64,000 nt of DNA from Fibrella aquatilis. GTDB lineage: Bacteria > Bacteroidota > Bacteroidia > Cytophagales > Spirosomataceae. Within the stretch, counting starts at the first letter, position 1; every line of letters begins with the position of its first letter. The stretch spans positions 62,001-126,000 of the forward strand of contig NZ_JAFMYU010000010.1 of assembly GCF_017353255.1 (NCBI RefSeq). Direction: 5' to 3'. Position numbers and translations under genes: made by a program. The notes beneath the pieces are model-generated. The model worked only from the letters and a program-made list of their open reading frames with translations. It did no database searches and had not been told where the DNA came from. Positions 59,481-64,000 of this stretch are shown one piece after another.

Positions 59481-60497
59481 ATGAATCCCTGGACAAACAA
59501 AATAAGCCACCACGCGCAGTTGGGCGGTATTGAAACGGCGGTGCTGGACAATGGTGCGGGGCGAGGGGTGCGCGTGGCCTGGATCAATACCGGTACAGGA
59601 TTACGGTATAAGGTGGTCCTGGACCGGGCGATGGACATTGCCGAGGCGTTTTACAATGAGCATAGCCTGGCGTGGCTGAGCCATTCGGGCGTTACACCGC
59701 CGCAACCGTTTACGGATCGTGGGCTGCAATGGCTCCGCACCTTTGGCGGTGGGCTGCTGGTAACGTGTGGCCTCTCGCACGTGGGTGGTCCCGAAGAAGA
59801 TGCCTACGGGCAGCGCGGTTTGCACGGCCTCATCAGCAACATCCCCGCCGAAATTGAGTCGATCATCCAGCCTGACCCGGTGGCGGGCAAGCCCGATTTC
59901 AGTATCACGGGGTTTATGCGCGAGACCACCGTGTTCGGCCCTAGCCTCGAACTGCGCCGCACCATTTCGGGCACGCTGGGGCAGGCTCAGATACGTATTC
60001 ACGACGAGGTAACGAACCGGGCCAACACCCCCGCGCCGCACATGCTGCTCTACCACCTCAACTTCGGCTGGCCGCTGGTAGACGAGGGCACCAAACTGCT
60101 TTGGGAAGGTAGCTGGCACGCCCGCGAAGGAGGCATCAACGCCGACACATTCAACGATGAGAACGACTTTAAAACCTGCCCTGCGCCCCTGGAAAGTCAC
60201 TCAGGCACGAGTGAGGCCGTCGCCATCATTGACCCCATTGCCAATAATACGGGTCATTGCCGAGCGGGTTTGCACAACTCGATGCTGGGCCTGACGGTGT
60301 CGATTTCGTTCCAGAAAGCGCAGTTGCCGTGGCTTATCAACTGGCAGCATTGGGGCCGGGGCGAGTACGTAACAGCTCTCGAACCCAGCACGCATCCACT
60401 GATTGGCCAAGCCCAGGCGCGGGAAAACAAGACGCTTATTTTTATTGAACCAGGCACCAGTAAAACGTATGATTTGGTGATAGATGTAATGCAGTAA
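59481..60497 (+). CDS. DUF4432 family, aldose-epimerase-like protein
   Basis: 338 residues from the ATG at 59481 (MNPWTNKISHHAQLGGIETA); the earlier frame start reads the hairpin. A galactose-mutarotase-like beta-sandwich: VVLDRAMDIAEAFYNEHSLA, LRTFGGGLLVTCGLSHVGGP, PHMLLYHLNFGWPLVDEGTK and WGRGEYVTALEPSTHPLIG. No signal peptide, so cytoplasmic. DUF4432 members are linked to sugar isomerisation or mutarotation steps in catabolic loci. Exact reaction unknown. Confidence 0.85.
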   Translation: MNPWTNKISHHAQLGGIETAVLDNGAGRGVRVAWINTGTGLRYKVVLDRAMDIAEAFYNEHSLAWLSHSGVTPPQPFTDRGLQWLRTFGGGLLVTCGLSHVGGPEEDAYGQRGLHGLISNIPAEIESIIQPDPVAGKPDFSITGFMRETTVFGPSLELRRTISGTLGQAQIRIHDEVTNRANTPAPHMLLYHLNFGWPLVDEGTKLLWEGSWHAREGGINADTFNDENDFKTCPAPLESHSGTSEAVAIIDPIANNTGHCRAGLHNSMLGLTVSISFQKAQLPWLINWQHWGRGEYVTALEPSTHPLIGQAQARENKTLIFIEPGTSKTYDLVIDVMQ

Positions 60498-60523
60498 GCC
60501 TCAGCCGGGTAAACCCTTCAACT

Positions 60524-61744
60524 ATGGAAACAACAACACAAACCCTTGCCCACAAAGCCCTTGAACAGGGACAGGGCATTCTCCGATTAGCCCCTACGTG
60601 GGTGCCCCGTTCGTTTTGCGTACCCGGTCGGCGCATCAAGCTGCACCCGGATGATTATTATGTGCTTGGCGGCATTCGCGGCGGCATTGATGAACGCTGG
60701 CTATCCTCGACGACACCCGCGAAAAACGGACCGCTGACGGGCGAAAATGAAGGTCTGAGCATGGTCGTTTTCGGCGAAAATGGGCAGGAAACGCAGTTTT
60801 TGCTTAAAGACGCTATCGACGAGCTTCAGGGTGACCTCATCGGCGACCGGCTCTGGAATGAGCACAAAAGCTGGCCCATGTATTCGAAGTTTTTCGATAA
60901 TATGGGGCCGCTGCCGCACCACCTCCACCACAACGACGAGCAGGCTGCGCTAATTGGGCAACTGGGCAAACCGGAGGCGTATTATTTCCCGCCGCAACTC
61001 AACAACCACGGCGGCGACTTCCCCTACACCTTTATCGGCATTGCCCCCGGCACCACCAAAGAGCAGATCAAAGAGTGCCTGATGAACTTCACCAAGGGCG
61101 ACAATAAGATTACCAACTATTCGATGGCCTACCGCCTCGAACCCGGCACGGGCTGGGACGTGCCCCCCGGCCTGCTCCACGCGCCGGGTAGCCTGTGTAC
61201 CTACGAGCCGCAAAAAGCGTCGGACGTGTTTGCCATGTACCAGTCGCTTGTCAATGAGGCCATTGTGCCCGAAGAACTGCTCTGGAATGGCACACCCCAG
61301 GACCGCATCGGCGATTACGACCTGCTCATGGAAGCCATCGACTGGGACCTGAACGTAGACCCCCACATGATGGCCAACCGCTATATGGTACCCAAACCGG
61401 TGCATGACCAAGCCGACATGGAAGCCGCCGGGTACGTCGAAAACTGGGTGTGCTACCTCTCCAACGACTTCAGCGCCAAGGAGTTGACTGTGATGCCGGG
61501 GCAGACCGTGACCATCAAAGACAGCGCCGCCTACGGCCTGATCGTGATGCAGGGCCACGGCAAAATGGGCGTCTGGGACATTGAAACCCCCGCCCTAATC
61601 CGCTACGGCCAACTCACCAACGACGAGTTTTTCGTGAGCGAAAAAGCGGCCATGGCGGGCGTCGTGATCACCAACCCCTCCAATACCGACCCTATCGTGA
61701 TGCTCAAACATTTCGGACCCAACAACCCAGATTTAAAAGCGTAG
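60524..61744 (+). CDS. Cupin-fold sugar isomerase-like protein
   Basis: 406 residues, cytoplasmic. Resembles type I phosphomannose isomerase-like cupins: GPLPHHLHHNDEQAALIGQL supplies His ligands for a metal, YYFPPQLNNHGGDFPYTF and GWDVPPGLLHAPGSLCTYEP continue the first cupin, and ELTVMPGQTVTIKDSAAYGL with VMQGHGKMGVWDIE forms a second. It follows the DUF4432 gene by 26 bp in the same direction. The likely role is an isomerase or hydratase-type step on a free sugar. Confidence 0.75.
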   Translation: METTTQTLAHKALEQGQGILRLAPTWVPRSFCVPGRRIKLHPDDYYVLGGIRGGIDERWLSSTTPAKNGPLTGENEGLSMVVFGENGQETQFLLKDAIDELQGDLIGDRLWNEHKSWPMYSKFFDNMGPLPHHLHHNDEQAALIGQLGKPEAYYFPPQLNNHGGDFPYTFIGIAPGTTKEQIKECLMNFTKGDNKITNYSMAYRLEPGTGWDVPPGLLHAPGSLCTYEPQKASDVFAMYQSLVNEAIVPEELLWNGTPQDRIGDYDLLMEAIDWDLNVDPHMMANRYMVPKPVHDQADMEAAGYVENWVCYLSNDFSAKELTVMPGQTVTIKDSAAYGLIVMQGHGKMGVWDIETPALIRYGQLTNDEFFVSEKAAMAGVVITNPSNTDPIVMLKHFGPNNPDLKA

Positions 61745-61834
61745 AGGAAAGAGCTAAGAGCAGAGAGGTGCAGGCCAAAAGTAAAAGCACACGTAGCGCT
61801 TGCTCTCTGCCCTTAGCCCTCTGCTCTTAGCTCT
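61743..61834. repeat. Intergenic hairpin (AGAGCTAAGAG family)
   Basis: AGAGCTAAGAGCAGAG (61750-61765) pairs with 61819-61834; flanking repeats extend it imperfectly. Same purine-rich family as the palindrome at 24353-24515. It lies between co-directional genes. Confidence 0.8.
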
Positions 61835-61856
61835 ATGCTCTTTGCTCCTTACTACT

Positions 61857-62882
61857 ATGAACAATTATCCTAAACTACACAACGCCACCTGGCCCGGCCT
61901 GGTGGGCAAAGGTCCTGATTCTGAGCCACCTATCTCGTTTGATGATATGTTGAAAATGACCGCGTCGGCGGACGTTGACGGGGCCAAATTCGATGGTGTC
62001 GATCTAGGTTTGATGGACCCGCACATCAGCATCGACGGGTCAGACGATGACATCAAACGGTTGGCCGACAAGGTATCGGGCTATGGTCTGGAAATCGGTT
62101 CGCTGGTGGCACCCATTTGGGGAAACCCCGCCATGGGTACAGCAGCCGAGCGGGCGCAGTTTGTAGAGATGGTGCGTAAAGCCTGCCATTTCGGGCAACG
62201 GCTGCGCGAGTTGGGCGTTCGCCCGGGCGGCGTGGTCAGGATCGACTCGTCCAGCTCGCCGCAGGACTGGGATGCCGACCCGGCCGGTAACACCAAGCTC
62301 ATTGCCCAGACCTTCCGCGAAGCCTGCGACGTGGCGGCCGATTACGGCGAAAAGCTGGCCGCCGAGGGTGAAATCTGCTGGGGTGGCATGCAAAGCTGGC
62401 GCACCATGATCGACACCCTCGAAGCCGTTGACCGCCCGAACATGGGTTTCCAGGCCGACATGTCACACACGCTCCTCTACACCATGGGCTACAACCGCGA
62501 ACAGGACCGGATTCTGCCCGAAAATTACGACTGGCAGGACCGCGCCGTGCTGACTGATGCGCTCAAAACCCTCACCGCCGCCCTACGCCCCTGGACGATT
62601 GATTTTCACGTCGCTCAGAACGATGGTACCGTCTTCGGCTCTGGTTCGCATGACAAAACAGGGCGGCACTGTCAGGCGCTCGACCCCAACGGAAAACTCG
62701 ACGTGGCCAACGACGCGGGTTACTGGCTCCGCGACGAAAACGGGGTACTCACCAAGGCCTTCCGACACATCTGCTGGGACGGCTGCATGTTTCCCAACGC
62801 CGTCATGACCAATCCCCAAACCTGGAACGACATCCTCGCCACCATGCTCAAAGTCAGGGATTTGCATGGGTGGAGGGAATAA
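61857..62882 (+). CDS. Xylose isomerase-like TIM-barrel sugar isomerase/epimerase
   Basis: 341 residues from the ATG at 61857 (MNNYPKLHNATWPGLVGKGP). An earlier in-frame start at 61800 encodes a false hydrophobic leader from the hairpin, so I rejected it. AP-endonuclease-2/xylose-isomerase type barrel: SADVDGAKFDGVDLGLMDPH, GLEIGSLVAPIWG, AAEGEICWGGMQ, MGFQADMSHTLLYTMG, and WTIDFHVAQNDGT with metal-ligand Glu/Asp/His candidates. In similar loci such proteins act on 3-keto sugars. The oxidoreductase follows. Confidence 0.88.
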   Translation: MNNYPKLHNATWPGLVGKGPDSEPPISFDDMLKMTASADVDGAKFDGVDLGLMDPHISIDGSDDDIKRLADKVSGYGLEIGSLVAPIWGNPAMGTAAERAQFVEMVRKACHFGQRLRELGVRPGGVVRIDSSSSPQDWDADPAGNTKLIAQTFREACDVAADYGEKLAAEGEICWGGMQSWRTMIDTLEAVDRPNMGFQADMSHTLLYTMGYNREQDRILPENYDWQDRAVLTDALKTLTAALRPWTIDFHVAQNDGTVFGSGSHDKTGRHCQALDPNGKLDVANDAGYWLRDENGVLTKAFRHICWDGCMFPNAVMTNPQTWNDILATMLKVRDLHGWRE

Positions 62883-62889
62883 AAATTAG

Positions 62890-62955
62890 TCATTTGCTGC
62901 GCTGTCATTCGGTGGTTCTACAAATGACCGTTGAATGACAGCGTAGCAAATGACC
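62890..62955. repeat. Intergenic hairpin, 22-bp arms (AATGACAGC/GCAAATGAC family)
   Basis: 62890-62911 pairs with 62934-62955 with one G-U pair; a further copy of GCAAATGAC follows to about 62980. It lies between the isomerase and oxidoreductase genes. Confidence 0.85.
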
Positions 62956-62996
62956 ACAGAATGACGCGCAGCAAATGACCCTTGACTACCATATCT

Positions 62997-64000
62997 ATGA
63001 AAAAACCAATTCGCATCGGAATGATTGGCACCGGCCTGATGGGGCGGATTCATTCCAACGGCTATAATCAGGTGCCGCATTTTTTTCCTGAACAGGACCA
63101 CACACCCGTGTTGCAGGTGGTGTGTTCGCGCAACGAGGCGGGCGTAAAAGCCTTTGCCGAACAGTGGGGCTACGCCGCCTACGAAACCGACTGGCGGGCG
63201 GTCATTGCCCGCGACGACGTTGACGCCATCGACATCTGCACGCCCAACGACACCCACGCCGAAATCGCCATCGCAGCGGCGGAAGCGGGCAAGATGATCT
63301 TGTGCGAAAAACCCCTTGCTCGTACTGTAGCCGAGGGCATGCGCATGGTCGAGGCGGTGGAAAGAGCAGGCGTGGCCAACACCGTCTGGTATAACTATCG
63401 CCGTGTGCCCGCAGTAACGCTGGCGAAGCAAATCGTCGATTCGGGCAAGCTGGGCAAGATTTTTCACTACCGGGCCAACTTTTTGCAAGATTGGACTATC
63501 AACGCCGACCTTCCGCAGGGTGGAACCGCCCTCTGGCGCCTCGACGCCGACGCGGCCGGTTCGGGCGTGACGGGCGATCTGCTGGCGCACTGCATCGACA
63601 CGGCGATGTGGCTGAATGGCAGCATCGTAGACGTGTCGGCTATGACGGAAACGTTTGTGAAAGAGCGGATGCATCAACTCACCGGCAAAGTGCAGCCCGT
63701 AGGAATCGACGATGCCTGTCTGTTCCATTGCCACTTCGAGAACGGGTCGCTCGGCTTGTTCGAGGCCACTCGTTACGCCCGTGGGCACAAGGCACTCTAC
63801 ACGTTTGAAATCAACGGCGAACACGCGTCTATCCGCTGGGATCTGCACGACATGAACCGGATGGAGTATTTCGACCACAGCGATGAGTCGACGGTGCGCG
63901 GGTGGCGGTCGATCCTGGTGACCGACGGCGATCAGCCCTACATGAACCGCTGGTGGATTCCGGGCACGAGCATTGGCTACGAACACACATTTACGCATCA
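62997..64000 (+). CDS. Gfo/Idh/MocA family sugar oxidoreductase (3'-truncated by window)
   Basis: Reads open from ATG at 62997 to the window end, 334 codons, with the C-terminus missing. The N-terminal Rossmann motif is [18 protein letters not shown]. Next come [20 protein letters not shown] and the signature [10 protein letters not shown] with the EKP motif. [20 protein letters not shown] supplies the active-site Asp/His region. Members oxidise or reduce sugars with NAD(H), often at C3. As the last visible gene of the susC locus it likely provides the keto-sugar for the DUF1080 and TIM-barrel enzymes. Confidence 0.92.
   Translation, partial: MKKPIRIGMIGTGLMGRIHSNGYNQVPHFFPEQDHTPVLQVVCSRNEAGVKAFAEQWGYAAYETDWRAVIARDDVDAIDICTPNDTHAEIAIAAAEAGKMILCEKPLARTVAEGMRMVEAVERAGVANTVWYNYRRVPAVTLAKQIVDSGKLGKIFHYRANFLQDWTINADLPQGGTALWRLDADAAGSGVTGDLLAHCIDTAMWLNGSIVDVSAMTETFVKERMHQLTGKVQPVGIDDACLFHCHFENGSLGLFEATRYARGHKALYTFEINGEHASIRWDLHDMNRMEYFDHSDESTVRGWRSILVTDGDQPYMNRWWIPGTSIGYEHTFTH

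Noticed and set aside
1-64000. tRNA, rRNA, transposase or integrase genes
   Set aside because: None recognised on either strand; the island-like segments lack visible mobility genes.

Overview
The window reads as a chromosome segment of a Bacteroidota bacterium, most likely order Cytophagales and family Spirosomaceae (Spirosoma/Fibrella-like). The evidence is a SusC/SusD pair, a Bacteroidota-type T6SS tube protein (TssD), MG2-plus-plug surface proteins, a fused aspartokinase/homoserine dehydrogenase, two -7 boxes matching TAnnTTTG, and a GC-rich backbone. Genus is inference.

Layout. (1) 1-4.5 kb: a CRISPR adaptation module (cas4-cas1-cas2, type I-B-like) followed by a leader and a 30-repeat array. 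No effector cas genes are in view. (2) 4.5-21 kb: a 13-gene exopolysaccharide/capsule cluster, all on the minus strand. It runs from a Wzc-like tyrosine autokinase through a phosphoglycosyl transferase, a flippase, a polymerase and many glycosyltransferases to a beta-helix lipoprotein and a GT-C membrane enzyme. (3) 21.5-30.6 kb: housekeeping genes (TSUP exporter, AmpG-like MFS, RBBP9-like hydrolase, 3-methyladenine glycosylase, two small secreted proteins, thrA), an AT-rich AbiJ-like gene, a decayed small gene and a TIP30-like reductase. (4) 30.7-35.8 kb: a tandem pair of MG2-plus-TonB-plug proteins. (5) 36-46 kb: a defence island with a four-gene operon, res-PIN-mod-PLD/helicase (a type III R-M core with two unusual partners), and a YhcG-type PD-(D/E)XK nuclease flanked by two copies of the 5' end of nuoH. 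(6) 46-51 kb: nuoH without other nuo genes, then a TssD-toxin fusion with its immunity gene, an orphan toxin/immunity cassette carrying only the 3' end of tssD, a third broken tssD copy, and gene fragments. (7) 51-64 kb: a carbohydrate locus (SusC, SusD, cytochrome c propeller protein, DUF1080, DUF4432, cupin, xylose-isomerase-like TIM barrel, Gfo/Idh/MocA oxidoreductase) that looks like an oxidoreductive, 3-keto-sugar type pathway.

Most intergenic gaps carry a long, nearly perfect hairpin (about 11 to 39 bp arms), built from a few sequence families and often overlapping stop codons. Several annotated-looking N-terminal extensions are only translations of these hairpins, so I moved those starts downstream. 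The most novel-looking elements are the res-PIN-mod-PLD/helicase operon, the TssD effector cassette array, the hairpin families, and the stepwise change in repeat sequence along the CRISPR array.
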